Below are positions 21,680 to 31,059 of a stretch of 64,000 nt of DNA, in pieces (within the stretch, counting starts at the first letter, position 1; the number at the start of each line of letters is the position of its first letter). A program made the position numbers and the translations under genes. Below the pieces are notes generated by a model that saw only the letters and a list, made by a program, of their open reading frames with translations, made no database searches and was not told the origin of the DNA. The stretch spans positions 1,364,001-1,428,000 of the forward strand of contig CAWGLZ010000006.1 in assembly GCA_963823535.1 (NCBI GenBank). Reading direction: 5' to 3'. This stretch comes from RPQJ01 sp963823535. GTDB taxonomy: Bacteria > Pseudomonadota > Gammaproteobacteria > Steroidobacterales > Steroidobacteraceae.

Positions 21680-22123
21680 TCAGGAGCGCGGGATGTTGGC
21701 GCTGCGCAGGTCTGCGTATCTTCCGGCGATTTCCTGCAGCGCACGCAGCACGTCGCTGCGGCTGATCTGGCCCACCAGGCGGGCGTCCTCCGTCACGGGG
21801 TAGCGCCGGTATTCACGCTCCGCGAACAGCTGGGCCACCTCCACGATCGGGGTGTCGGCGTCGATCGTGGCGACCGGGGCGTGCATGTACTCGGCGACCC
21901 GCCCGCCCCACTCGCCGTAGTACCCGGCGGAGAGGGCGACCCGCATGCAGTCCTTCTCGGACAGCATGCCGACGAGGCCGCCGAAGCGATCGAGCACCGG
22001 GGCGCCCGAGATCTTCTTCTCGACGAAGATGCCGATGGCGTGCAGCACCTCCATGTCGGGTGACAGGACGATGAGGTGGCGTGACATGTAGTCGCGCACC
22101 TTCGCTCCGTGCTTGAGCGTCAT
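21680..22123 (-). CDS. CBS-domain-pair protein at the end of the nqr operon
   Basis: This 147-residue protein is little more than two CBS motifs (about residues 8-62 and 75-130), which pair to form one Bateman module that usually binds adenine nucleotides. Phrases such as VRDYMSRHLIVLSPDMEV, GAPVLDRFGGLVGMLSEKDCM and YRRYPVTEDARLVGQISRSDVLRAL are typical. The ATG overlaps the nqrM stop (ATGA), so it is translationally coupled to the sodium-pumping NADH dehydrogenase genes. It may tune or monitor respiration in response to the adenylate or NADH state, but that is inference from context. Confidence 0.85.
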   Translation of the reverse strand: MTLKHGAKVRDYMSRHLIVLSPDMEVLHAIGIFVEKKISGAPVLDRFGGLVGMLSEKDCMRVALSAGYYGEWGGRVAEYMHAPVATIDADTPIVEVAQLFAEREYRRYPVTEDARLVGQISRSDVLRALQEIAGRYADLRSANIPRS

Positions 22124-22332
22124 GTCTCGGCCTCCCGGCCAGCGGCGGTCAGTCGGGCCAGCTCGCGCCGGCGTCGGGGGCAGGGGGCGTCGCAGCTGCA
22201 GTCCTTGGCGATTCCGAGCCTGGCGAGGCCGCCGCAGCTGCCCTTGATCGGCTGGCGACCCAGCATCGTCCCGAGCGCCAGCCCGCCGAAGGCCAGTCCG
22301 AACAGCAGCAGGGTGGCGAGGAAGGTGGTCAC
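22120..22332 (-). CDS. nqrM: Na+-NQR maturation factor NqrM
   Basis: The 70-residue protein has one N-terminal membrane helix and the conserved Cys set SCGGLARLGIAKDCSCDAPC, matching NqrM (DUF539). NqrM is needed to mature the Na+-translocating NADH:quinone reductase, probably by delivering iron to the NqrD/NqrE site. GTG 22332 is used as start, two bases after the nqrF stop, because the longer open frame runs inside nqrF. It overlaps the downstream CBS gene by four bases. Confidence 0.9.
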   Translation of the reverse strand: MTTFLATLLLFGLAFGGLALGTMLGRQPIKGSCGGLARLGIAKDCSCDAPCPRRRRELARLTAAGREAET

Positions 22333-22334
22333 GC

Positions 22335-23558
22335 CTAGAGTCCGAAATCGTCCATCAGGATGTTCTCGCGATCCACGCCGAGGTCCTCGAGCATGCCGAT
22401 GACCGCGTTGGTCATGAGCGGGGGGCCGCAGAGATAATACTCGCAGGCCTCGGGCATCGGGTGGCTGCCGAGATACGCGTCGTAGAGCACCTTGTGGATG
22501 AAGCCCGTGTAGCCGGTCCACCCGTCCTCGGGCTGCGGCTCGGACAGCGCCACGTGCCAGCTGAAGTTGGGGTGTTCCCGCTGCAGCCGGTCGAAGTCCT
22601 CCTGGTAGAAGATCTCGCGCTTGCTTCGCGCGCCGTACCAGAACGTGATCTTGCGCTGGCTCTTCAGACGCACCAGCTGGTCGAAGATGTGCGAGCGCAT
22701 GGGCGCCATGCCCGCGCCGCCGCCGACGAACACCATCTCGGCGTCGGTGTCGCGCGCGAAGAACTCTCCGAACGGTCCCGACACCGTGACGCTGTCGCCC
22801 GGCTTGAGCGAGAAGATGTACGAGGACATCACGCCGGGCGGGACGGAGTCCTCCGCCTGCGGCGGCGGCGTGGCGATGCGCACGTTGAGCATGATGATGT
22901 CGCGCTCGAGCGGGAAGTTCGCCATCGAGTACGCGCGCGAGACCGGCTCCTTGACCACCGAGGCGTACCGCCAGAGGTTGTAGCGGTCCCAGTCGGGGCG
23001 GTACCCGGGGGCGATGTCGAAGTCCTTGAAGCTGAGCGAGTGGGGCGGGCACTCGATGACGATGTAGCCGCCGGCCCGGAAGTCGAGGACCTCGCCCTGC
23101 GGCAGCTCGAGCACCAGTTCCTTGATGAAAGTGGCCACGCTGTCGTTCGAGCGCACCTTGCACAGCCACTTGCGGACGCCGAAGACCTCGCGCGGTACCT
23201 CGACCTTCATCGCCTGCTTCACGGCCACCTGGCACGCGAGGCGGGTGCCGGTCAGGGCCTCGCGCTTGGTGATGTGGGAGGCCTCGGTGGGCAGCAGCGA
23301 GCCGCCGCCCTCGAGCACCTTGACCTTGCACTGGCCGCAGGTGCCGCCGCCGCCGCAGGCGGAGGACACGTAGAGCTCCGCGTCGGCCAGTGCGCCGAGC
23401 AGCTTGCCGCCGACCGGGGCGTTCACGGTGCGCTGCTCGTTGACGACGATCGCGACGCTGCCCTGGGCGACGAGCTTGCTGCGCGCGAACAGGATCAGGC
23501 CGACCAGTGCCAGGACGATGGCGGTGAAGAGGACGACGCCGAGGACGATTTCGATCAT
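22335..23558 (-). CDS. nqrF: Na+-NQR subunit F (NADH oxidising)
   Basis: The 407-residue subunit oxidises NADH and feeds electrons into the sodium pump. An N-terminal membrane helix (residues 3-25) precedes a [2Fe-2S] ferredoxin domain with Cys68, 74, 77 and 109. A ferredoxin-reductase-like FAD domain follows (RAYSMANFP near residue 210), then the NADH domain with VFVGGGAGMAPMRS near 275 and a C-terminal YYLCGPPLMTNAV segment. The layout and length match characterised NqrF. Confidence 0.97.
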   Translation of the reverse strand: MIEIVLGVVLFTAIVLALVGLILFARSKLVAQGSVAIVVNEQRTVNAPVGGKLLGALADAELYVSSACGGGGTCGQCKVKVLEGGGSLLPTEASHITKREALTGTRLACQVAVKQAMKVEVPREVFGVRKWLCKVRSNDSVATFIKELVLELPQGEVLDFRAGGYIVIECPPHSLSFKDFDIAPGYRPDWDRYNLWRYASVVKEPVSRAYSMANFPLERDIIMLNVRIATPPPQAEDSVPPGVMSSYIFSLKPGDSVTVSGPFGEFFARDTDAEMVFVGGGAGMAPMRSHIFDQLVRLKSQRKITFWYGARSKREIFYQEDFDRLQREHPNFSWHVALSEPQPEDGWTGYTGFIHKVLYDAYLGSHPMPEACEYYLCGPPLMTNAVIGMLEDLGVDRENILMDDFGL

Positions 23559-23580
23559 GGCGGTGTGCTGCGTCGCGGCC

Positions 23581-24188
<608 letters not shown>

Positions 24189-24189
<1 letters not shown>

Positions 24190-24851
24190 CACTGCGTCTC
24201 CGTCCGGTGTACGACCTGGATGGTGTAGTCGGCCGGCTCCTGCTGGTCCTGCTTCCAGGTGCGTACGCCCCAGATGATCAGCGCGACGAGGAAGAACGCG
24301 CTCGGTGCGAGCGTCATCAGCGAGTTGGGCCGGTACCAGCCGCCCTCGGAGATCAACGGCAGCACCTGGACGCCCCACAGCGAGCCGAATCCGAAGAGCT
24401 CGCGGGTGGCCCCGAGCGCGATGAGGATCAGGCTGTAGCCGAGCCCCTGGCCGAGGCCGTCGAGGAAGCTCGGCCAGACCGGGTTCTTCATGGCGAAGCC
24501 CTCGGCCCGGCCGAGCACGATGCAGTTGGTGATGATCAGGCCGACGAACACCGACAGCTGCTTGCTGATTTCCGGGGCGTAGGCGCGCAGGACCTGGTCC
24601 ACGACGATCACCAGCGAGGCGATGATCGTCATCTGCACGATGATGCGGATGTTGTTCGGAATGTGGTGGCGGATCGCGCTGATCGCCATGTTCGAGCAGG
24701 CGATCACGGCCGTGGCCGCGATCGACATGATCACGGCGGGCGCCAGCTTCGAGGTGATGGCGAGTGCGGAGCAGATGCCCAGGATCTGGACGATGATCGG
24801 GTTGTTGACGACCAGCGGCTCGAACAGCACCCGGCGAGTCTCGGCCTTCAT
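24189..24851 (-). CDS. nqrD: Na+-NQR subunit D
   Basis: The 220-residue, six-helix membrane subunit D is the pseudo-symmetric partner of NqrE. Its conserved Cys residues are in QILGICSALAIT and IITNCIVLGRAEGFA and would ligate the shared intramembrane iron centre. It lies three bases after nqrC and overlaps nqrE by one base. Confidence 0.96.
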
Positions 24852-24854
24852 GGA

Positions 24855-25625
24855 TCAGGCCCCTCCGCTGCGCAGCCGGTCGAGGTAGGGCCCGTAGCCC
24901 TGTTCGCCCAGCCAGTAATGGATCATGTACTCGACGCCGTTGCTGGTCAGCGTTGCCCCCGACAGCGCGTCCACGTGGTAGTCGGCACCGGCGGCCGGGG
25001 CGGCGCCCTTGGCGATGTCGAACCGCACCTGGCCCTGGTCGTCGACCAGTCGCTTGCCGATCCACGTCGAGCGCCAGCGCTCTCCCTCGATCTCGGCGCC
25101 GAGCCCCGGCGTCTCGGCGTGCGAGTAGAAGGTCACGCCCTTCACCCGCTCGCCGCGGCCGTCGAGGGCCACGTAGGCATACATCGTCGACCACAGGCCG
25201 TAGCCGTGCACCGGCAGCACCACGGTCTCGATCCCGGAGTCACCCCTGACCAGGAAGACCGGCATCGCCGCGGGCCGCCGGTGGATCTTGGCGATGTCCA
25301 CGTCGCCGGGAACCGGCACGCTGGAGCGCGGTTCGCGCGACTGCTTCGCGATGTCGAAGCGCACCGCGTCGCCGCCCTCGACGTACTGCCCGCTCGACAG
25401 GTCCACCAGGTGCGGTTCGATCTTCTCGAACTGGGATGCCAGGTTCTCGCCCGGCTGGTACAGGCCCGCGACGTCGAGGATGTCCCTCTGGCGCTGCAGC
25501 AGCGCGTTGCGGTCCTGGATCGGGCGCAGCACCACCACCGTCGTGGACACGAGCAGGGCGCACACCACGCAGACCAGAGTGGCCACGAGGAGGACCTGGG
25601 CGGGGCGCTCCTTGTCACGCGGCAT
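24855..25625 (-). CDS. nqrC: Na+-NQR subunit C (covalent FMN)
   Basis: The 256-residue subunit has one N-terminal membrane helix and a periplasmic flavin domain. The covalent FMN is expected on Thr225 in DALSGATLTSNG, the target motif of the flavin transferase ApbE. It also contains GLWSTMYAYVALDGRG near residue 135. The start overlaps the nqrB stop by eleven bases. No apbE gene lies in this window, so flavin attachment must rely on a copy elsewhere. Confidence 0.96.
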   Translation of the reverse strand: MPRDKERPAQVLLVATLVCVVCALLVSTTVVVLRPIQDRNALLQRQRDILDVAGLYQPGENLASQFEKIEPHLVDLSSGQYVEGGDAVRFDIAKQSREPRSSVPVPGDVDIAKIHRRPAAMPVFLVRGDSGIETVVLPVHGYGLWSTMYAYVALDGRGERVKGVTFYSHAETPGLGAEIEGERWRSTWIGKRLVDDQGQVRFDIAKGAAPAAGADYHVDALSGATLTSNGVEYMIHYWLGEQGYGPYLDRLRSGGA

Positions 25626-26832
25626 GGCGCTGGGCCCTCCGGCGGATGTTGACCTTGACGACGGCGTAGTCGATCAGGGGCGCCGTCACGTTGCCGAACA
25701 GGATCGCGAGCATCATGCCTTCCGGGTAGGCCGGGTTCAGCACCCGGATGATGCTCACGGCGAGGCCGATCACGACGCCGTAGACCCACTGGCCGGCGCG
25801 CGTCATGCTGGCGCTGATCGGGTCGGTCGCCATGAACACCAGGCCGAACGCATAGCCGCCGAGCACGGCGTGCCAGTACCACGGCAGGTCGAGGTAGGGG
25901 TGACCGCCGTAGCGGCCGAAGAAGTTGATGAGGGTGACCGTGCCGATCATGCCGAGCAGCACGGAGAGCATGATCCGCCAGGACGCGATCCGCGTGTAGA
26001 CCAGGAACGCCGCCCCGATGAGGCAGGCGATCACGGAGGTCTCGCCGATCGAGCCCTGCATGTGGCCGATGAAGGCGTCGGTCCAGGTCAGGCCGCCGGC
26101 CGTCACGCCCTCGAGCCCGTCCTGTGCCGCCCGTGCCAGCGCCGTCGCACCGGTGTAGCCGTCCACCGGGACCCAGACCGCGTCCCCGGAGCTCTGCGCC
26201 GGATAGGCGAAGTACAGGAAGGCGCGCCCGGTCAGGGCCGGATTCAGGAAGTTCTTGCCCGTGCCGCCAAACACTTCCTTGCCGATCACCACGCCGAAGC
26301 TGATGCCGAGTGCCACCTGCCACAGCGGGATCGACGCCGGCAGCGTGAGTGCGAAGAGCATCGAGGTGACCAGGAAGCCCTCGTTGATCTCGTGGTTGCG
26401 CGTGGCCGAGAAGATGGTTTCCCAGAATCCGCCGGCGAGCATCGTGACGAGGTAAATGGGCAGGAAATAGAGCGCGCCGTGCCACAGGCAGTCCCAGAGG
26501 TTGGCGGGGTCGACGCCGATGCCGAAGGCCGCCAGGGTCTCCCCGCGCCAGCCGCCGGCGGCGTCCAGGCCCAGTTGCGCCAGCGCCAGGTTCGCCTGGT
26601 GACCCGTGTTGTACATGCCGAAGACCGCGCACGGCAGCACGGCCAGCACCACGGTGATCATCACCCGCTTGACGTCGATCGCGTCGCGGATGTGCGGGGA
26701 CCCGCGCGTCACGTCGGCGGGCGTGTAGGCAAAGGTGTCCAGCGCCTCGTAGAGCGCCGCGAAGCGCTCGAGGCGCCCGCCCTTCACGAACAGGGGCTGG
26801 ATGTCGTCCAGGAGCCGGCGAAGTGGCCGCAT
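25615..26832 (-). CDS. nqrB: Na+-NQR subunit B (covalent FMN, riboflavin, sodium channel)
   Basis: The 405-residue subunit, with about ten helices, holds a covalent FMN (expected at the Thr in VDGYTGATALA), the riboflavin cofactor and the ion path of the pump. Family segments such as MYNTGHQANLAL, FWETIFSATRNHEINEGFLVT and GFVFMATDPISASMTRAG-like sequence near the C-terminus are present. ATG 26832 overlaps the nqrA stop (TGATG); the longer upstream frame is an nqrA shadow. Confidence 0.96.
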   Translation of the reverse strand: MRPLRRLLDDIQPLFVKGGRLERFAALYEALDTFAYTPADVTRGSPHIRDAIDVKRVMITVVLAVLPCAVFGMYNTGHQANLALAQLGLDAAGGWRGETLAAFGIGVDPANLWDCLWHGALYFLPIYLVTMLAGGFWETIFSATRNHEINEGFLVTSMLFALTLPASIPLWQVALGISFGVVIGKEVFGGTGKNFLNPALTGRAFLYFAYPAQSSGDAVWVPVDGYTGATALARAAQDGLEGVTAGGLTWTDAFIGHMQGSIGETSVIACLIGAAFLVYTRIASWRIMLSVLLGMIGTVTLINFFGRYGGHPYLDLPWYWHAVLGGYAFGLVFMATDPISASMTRAGQWVYGVVIGLAVSIIRVLNPAYPEGMMLAILFGNVTAPLIDYAVVKVNIRRRAQRHAA

Positions 26833-28185
26833 CAGCCCTCCTTCTCGATGCGGATCAGCGCCTGGCGCAGGAGCGGACCGTAGTCGTACTTGCTGGGGCA
26901 CACGAAGGAGCAGAGCGCCAGGTCCTCCTCCTCGAGTTCGAGGCAGCCGAGCTGCTGCGCCATGTCGGTGTCCGCCACCGCGATGGCCCGCAGCAGCTGG
27001 GTGGGCAGGATGTCGAGCGGCATTACCCGCTCGAAGCCCCCGATCGGGATCATCGCCCGCGGGCTGCCCAGCTGGTTGGTGGTGAGCGGATACAGGCGCT
27101 TGGGCAGGAAACCGGAGAGGAACGTGCGCGTCACCGAGAACTTGTCCGCGCCGGGCATGGTCCAGCCGAGGAACTCGCGGTCACGGCCCTCGCGCAGTGC
27201 CGTGACCTGGTTGTGGTAGCGGCCGAGGAACGCCGCCCAGTCCGAGGTCGGACGGCCCGCGAGCACGGAACCGGAGAGCACGCGGCACTCCCCCGGCCCG
27301 ATCTCCCCGCGCACCAGGTCGTCGATACTCGCCCCGATGCGGGTCCTGAGCAGCCGGGGCCGGGAAACGACCGGGCCTGCCAGCGAGATGACCCGCTCGG
27401 TCGAGATGCGCCCCGTCGTGAACAGCCGGCCGATCGCGATCACGTCCTGATAGCCCGACGTACCATGCCGAGCGGCGCGCCGAGACCGGGGCAATCCTGT
27501 GGATGTGGGTGCCCGGCAGTCCCGACGGATGCGGGCCCGAGAACTCGGCGACGCAGATGCGCGGATCCTCCGGCAGGCGCAGGTCCGGGCCGGGGCCGCA
27601 GCAGACGTACGTATGCCCGTCGAGCAGCTTCGAGAGGGCGAGCACGCCGTTGGCGAAGTCCTGGCCGTACTCGCCGATCATGATTCGGGGGTCTGGCGCG
27701 AGCGGGTTCGTGTCCGTGGCGGTCACGAACAGTGCGTGCGGCAGGGCGTCCGGCGACGGTACGCGGCCGTACGGGCGCGAGCGCAGCGCGGCCCAGAACC
27801 CGTGCTCCAGCAACTGTTCGCGGACCTGCTCGCGCGTCAGCGAGAGCACGCGGCCGCCCGCGATCGGCTCGCGCCCGGCCTCTTCGCCGCCTTCCAGCGA
27901 TACGACGATGGCGCGCAGGGCGCGCTTCGCCCCGCGGTGGATGGCGGTGACCGTGCCGCTGCCCGGCGACACGAACAGCAGCCGGGGGTCGCCGCGATCC
28001 TGGAACAGTGGCTGGCCGACGGCGACGCGCTGTCCTTCCTCGACGCGCAGGACCGGTTGCACGCCCGGATAGTCGTTGGGCAGCAGTGCCACGGACGCCA
28101 CGGAGGAGGCGTGGATGTCCGGCCGGGGAGGGCCGGCGAGCGGGATGTCGAGCCCGAGGTGGGAATGGAAACGCAGCTTCTGCAC
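26832..28185 (-). pseudogene. nqrA: Na+-NQR subunit A, interrupted by a one-base frameshift
   Basis: NqrA is the cytoplasmic subunit that contacts quinone. The gene begins at GTG 28185 (MQKLRFHSHLGLDIPLAGPP) and reads well to APVSARRSAWYVG at about 27455. The expected next residues, YQDVIAIGRLFTTGRISTERV, continue in another frame to the TGA at 26832. Removing one base from the CCC at 27454-27456 restores a normal protein of about 450 residues. As written, the product would lose its C-terminal half. All other nqr genes are intact, so a sequencing error is more likely than true inactivation, but the sequence alone cannot decide. Confidence 0.88.
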
Positions 28186-28231
28186 TCGGATTCTGCCGTC
28201 TGCCCGTCGCGCGCGACCTTCGCGTGCCGAG

Positions 28232-28237
28232 ACTATA
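28232..28237 (-). promoter_or_regulatory. Putative -10 element of the nqr operon
   Basis: Minus-strand TATAGT in the context CCTATAGTC lies about 47 bases before the nqrA GTG. The same eight to nine bases surround the candidate -10 box of the nuo operon. The -35 region is poor. Confidence 0.4.
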
Positions 28238-28345
28238 GGGAGTGCTGCAGCATTGAGCGAGCGGACCTGCGGAAAATGCCTATGTCCCGCGTGCCCTGCT
28301 TCGCCCGAAATCGCACCATCTTTGTGCCGACCAGGGGACCCGAAC

Positions 28346-29080
28346 GTGAGCACCCGACTCGAGGCACCCCGCTGGCCCGCGCGGCTCGACCTGCTGCAGA
28401 GCGGGACGGGACTGGCGCTGGGCCTGTTCATGTGGGTGCACATGTTCTTCGTGGCGTCGATCCTGCTCGGGCGGGACGCGATGTGGACCGTGGCCAGGTT
28501 CTTCGAGGGCTACCACGTGTTCGGTCGCCCCCTGCCGTGGCTCGTGTCGCTGCTGGTGGCCACCATCTTCACGCTGTTCGTCGCCCACGCGGCGCTGGCG
28601 CTGCGCAAGTTCCCGGCCAACTACCGCCAGTACCGCGCCTATCGCGAGCACATGCACGGCATGAAGCACGAGGACACGACGCTCTGGTACTGGCAGGTGG
28701 TGACGGGCTTTGCGCTCTTCTTCATGGCCTCGGTGCACCTCTACATCATGCTGACGCGTCCGGAGCGGATCGGCCCGTTCGAGTCGGCCGACCGCGTCTG
28801 GAGCGACCTGATGTGGCCGCTCTACCTGGTCATGCTGTTCGCCGTCGAGTTCCACGGCGGCATCGGGCTCTACCGCCTCGCGCTCAAGTGGGGCTGGTTC
28901 GCCGGACCCGACCCGCTCGCGACGCGGCGCAGGCTGCGCATGTTCAAGTGGGCACTCACGGCGTTCTTCCTGCTCCTGGGCCTCGCGACACTGGCGGCCT
29001 ACATGAAGATCGGCATCGAGCACGCGCCCAACTACGGTGAGCCATACGTGCCCACCTTCCTGCAGGAGGGCGCGCCATGA
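28346..29080 (+). CDS. frdC: Dihaem cytochrome b subunit of fumarate reductase / succinate dehydrogenase (Wolinella type)
   Basis: The 244-residue, five-helix membrane anchor closely follows FrdC of Wolinella succinogenes. It carries four His at expected haem b positions, His32, His81, His131 and His170, plus Glu168 in the EFH motif, the residue that carries protons in the E-pathway of dihaem quinol:fumarate reductase. Matching stretches include LRKFPANYRQYRAY, DTTLWYWQ and LYRLALKWGWF. GTG 28346, preceded by GGGGA, is the start. It overlaps frdA by four bases. Confidence 0.95.
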   Translation: MSTRLEAPRWPARLDLLQSGTGLALGLFMWVHMFFVASILLGRDAMWTVARFFEGYHVFGRPLPWLVSLLVATIFTLFVAHAALALRKFPANYRQYRAYREHMHGMKHEDTTLWYWQVVTGFALFFMASVHLYIMLTRPERIGPFESADRVWSDLMWPLYLVMLFAVEFHGGIGLYRLALKWGWFAGPDPLATRRRLRMFKWALTAFFLLLGLATLAAYMKIGIEHAPNYGEPYVPTFLQEGAP

Positions 29081-31059
29081 AAGTGATCTACACCGACGTG
29101 CTGGTGATCGGCGGCGGCCTGGCCGGCCTGCGTATCGCGATCGCCGCGAGGCGCCGTGGCCACGATGCCATCGTGCTGTCGCTGGTGCCGCCGAAGCGCT
29201 CGCACTCCGCCGCCGCGCAGGGCGGCATGCAGGCGAGCCTCGGCAACGTCATCAAGGGCCAGGGTGACAACGAGGACGTGCACTTCGAGGACACGGTGCG
29301 CGGCAGCGACTGGGGCGCCGACCAGCAGGTGGTGCGGATGTTCGTCAACACGGCGCCCAAGGCCGTGCGCGAGCTCGCCGCCTGGGGCGTGCCGTGGAGT
29401 CGCGTCCGCCAGGGCGACCGCGAGGTGATCATCAACGGCCAGAAGGTGACGATCACCGAGCGTACCGAGGCCCACGGCCTCGTGGCGCAGCGCGATTTCG
29501 GCGGCACCAAGAAGTGGCGGACCTGCTACGTCTCCGACGGCACCGGCCACGCGATGCTGTTCGCGGTGGGCGACCAGGCGATCGCCGCGGGCGTCCCCGT
29601 GCACGAGCGCAAGGAAGCCCTGGCGCTGATCCACGACGGCTCGCGCTGCTACGGCGCGGTGGTGCGCGACCTGATCACGGGCGAGCTCGTCGCCTACGTG
29701 GCCAAGGCGACGGCCATCGCCACCGGCGGGGCCGGGCGCGTCTACCGCGTGACCACCAACGCGGTGATCTGCGAGGGCATCGGCGCGGCGCTGGCGCTCG
29801 AGACCGGCGCGGCCTCGCTCGGCAACATGGAGGCCGTGCAGTTCCACCCGACCGGCATCTTCCCGGCCGGCATCCTCGTGACCGAGGGCTGCCGCGGCGA
29901 CGGCGGGCTGCTGCGCGACGCGAACGGCCACCGCTTCATGCCGGACTACGAGCCCGAGAAGAAGGAACTCGCCTCGCGCGACGTCGTGTCGCGGCGCATG
30001 GAGGAGCACATCCGCAAGGGCAACGGCGCGAAGTCGCGCTTCGGCGAGCACCTGTGGCTCGACATCACGCTGCTCGGCCGCAAGCACATCGAGCACAACC
30101 TGCGCGAGGTCAAGGAGATCTGCCAGTACTTCCTCGGGGTCGACCCGGCGGAGAAGTGGATCGCGGTCCGGCCGGCACAGCACTACACGATGGGTGGCGT
30201 GCGCACGACGTACACCGGCGAAAGCCCGACCTTGCGCGGGCTGTTCGCGGCGGGCGAGGCGGCCTGCTGGGACATGCACGGCTTCAACCGCCTGGGCGGC
30301 AATTCCGTGGCCGAGACCGTGGTCGCGGGCATGATCGTGGGCGAGTTCATCGCCGACTTCCTCGACAGCCCCCGCGGCGACGTCGACATTCCGACGGCGC
30401 TGGTGCGCGAAGCGGTCGAGGCCGAGCGCGCCAGGCTCGACGCGCTGCTGCGCGGCGGCGGCAGCGAGCGCGGCGATGCGCTCAAGATCGAGATGCAGCA
30501 GATCATGACCGACAAGGTGGGGATCTTCCGGACCGGCGCGGACCTCGAGGAAGCCGTCCACCGGCTGCAGGGCCTGCTCGTCCGTAGCCGCAGCATCGGT
30601 CTGCGTCATCGCTCGGACGGACCGAATCCCGAACTCGTGACCGCCTACCGCACGCAGAAGATGCTGAAGGTGGCGCTGTGCATCGCCACGGGCGCGCTCG
30701 CCCGCACCGAGAGCCGCGGCGCTCACTTCCGCGAGGACTTCCCCCGTCGCGACGACGCCCACTGGCTGAGGCGCACGCTGGCCAGCTGGAAGGACCCGTC
30801 CGACACGCTGCCCTGCCTGGCCTACGAGCCGCTCGACGTGATGTCCATGGAGTTGCCGCCCGGCTGGCGCGGCTACGGCGCCAAGGACTACGTGGACCAC
30901 GCCGACACCGCGCGACGCGCGGAGGAAGTGCAGCGCATGCGCGACCAGCTGCAGGGCGCGGACCGGCACCTGCTGCAGTCCGAGATCATGCCCTACGAGC
31001 ACCTGCTGCCGGAGCGGTTCCAGGGTCGCAACGAGCGCATCGACGAGAGGCTGCCATGA
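29077..31059 (+). CDS. frdA: Fumarate reductase / succinate dehydrogenase flavoprotein subunit
   Basis: The 660-residue flavoprotein interconverts succinate and fumarate. It has the N-terminal FAD loop VLVIGGGLAGLRIA, covalent FAD at His43 in RSHSAAAQGGMQASLGN, and the substrate and capping region QFHPTGIFPAGILVTEGCRGDGG near residue 257. The HGFNRLGGNSVAE segment near 400 is also diagnostic. Length and phrases match the Wolinella-type enzyme. It is coupled by ATGA overlaps to frdC upstream and frdB downstream. Confidence 0.96.
   Translation: MKVIYTDVLVIGGGLAGLRIAIAARRRGHDAIVLSLVPPKRSHSAAAQGGMQASLGNVIKGQGDNEDVHFEDTVRGSDWGADQQVVRMFVNTAPKAVRELAAWGVPWSRVRQGDREVIINGQKVTITERTEAHGLVAQRDFGGTKKWRTCYVSDGTGHAMLFAVGDQAIAAGVPVHERKEALALIHDGSRCYGAVVRDLITGELVAYVAKATAIATGGAGRVYRVTTNAVICEGIGAALALETGAASLGNMEAVQFHPTGIFPAGILVTEGCRGDGGLLRDANGHRFMPDYEPEKKELASRDVVSRRMEEHIRKGNGAKSRFGEHLWLDITLLGRKHIEHNLREVKEICQYFLGVDPAEKWIAVRPAQHYTMGGVRTTYTGESPTLRGLFAAGEAACWDMHGFNRLGGNSVAETVVAGMIVGEFIADFLDSPRGDVDIPTALVREAVEAERARLDALLRGGGSERGDALKIEMQQIMTDKVGIFRTGADLEEAVHRLQGLLVRSRSIGLRHRSDGPNPELVTAYRTQKMLKVALCIATGALARTESRGAHFREDFPRRDDAHWLRRTLASWKDPSDTLPCLAYEPLDVMSMELPPGWRGYGAKDYVDHADTARRAEEVQRMRDQLQGADRHLLQSEIMPYEHLLPERFQGRNERIDERLP

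Noticed and set aside
27181..27453. C-terminal 92 codons of the first nqrA frame
   Set aside because: After residue 243 this frame is Arg/Gly/His-rich without NqrA similarity; the true continuation is in the neighbouring frame.
29032..31002. 656-codon minus-strand frame opposite frdA
   Set aside because: Antisense shadow of a highly conserved flavoprotein gene.
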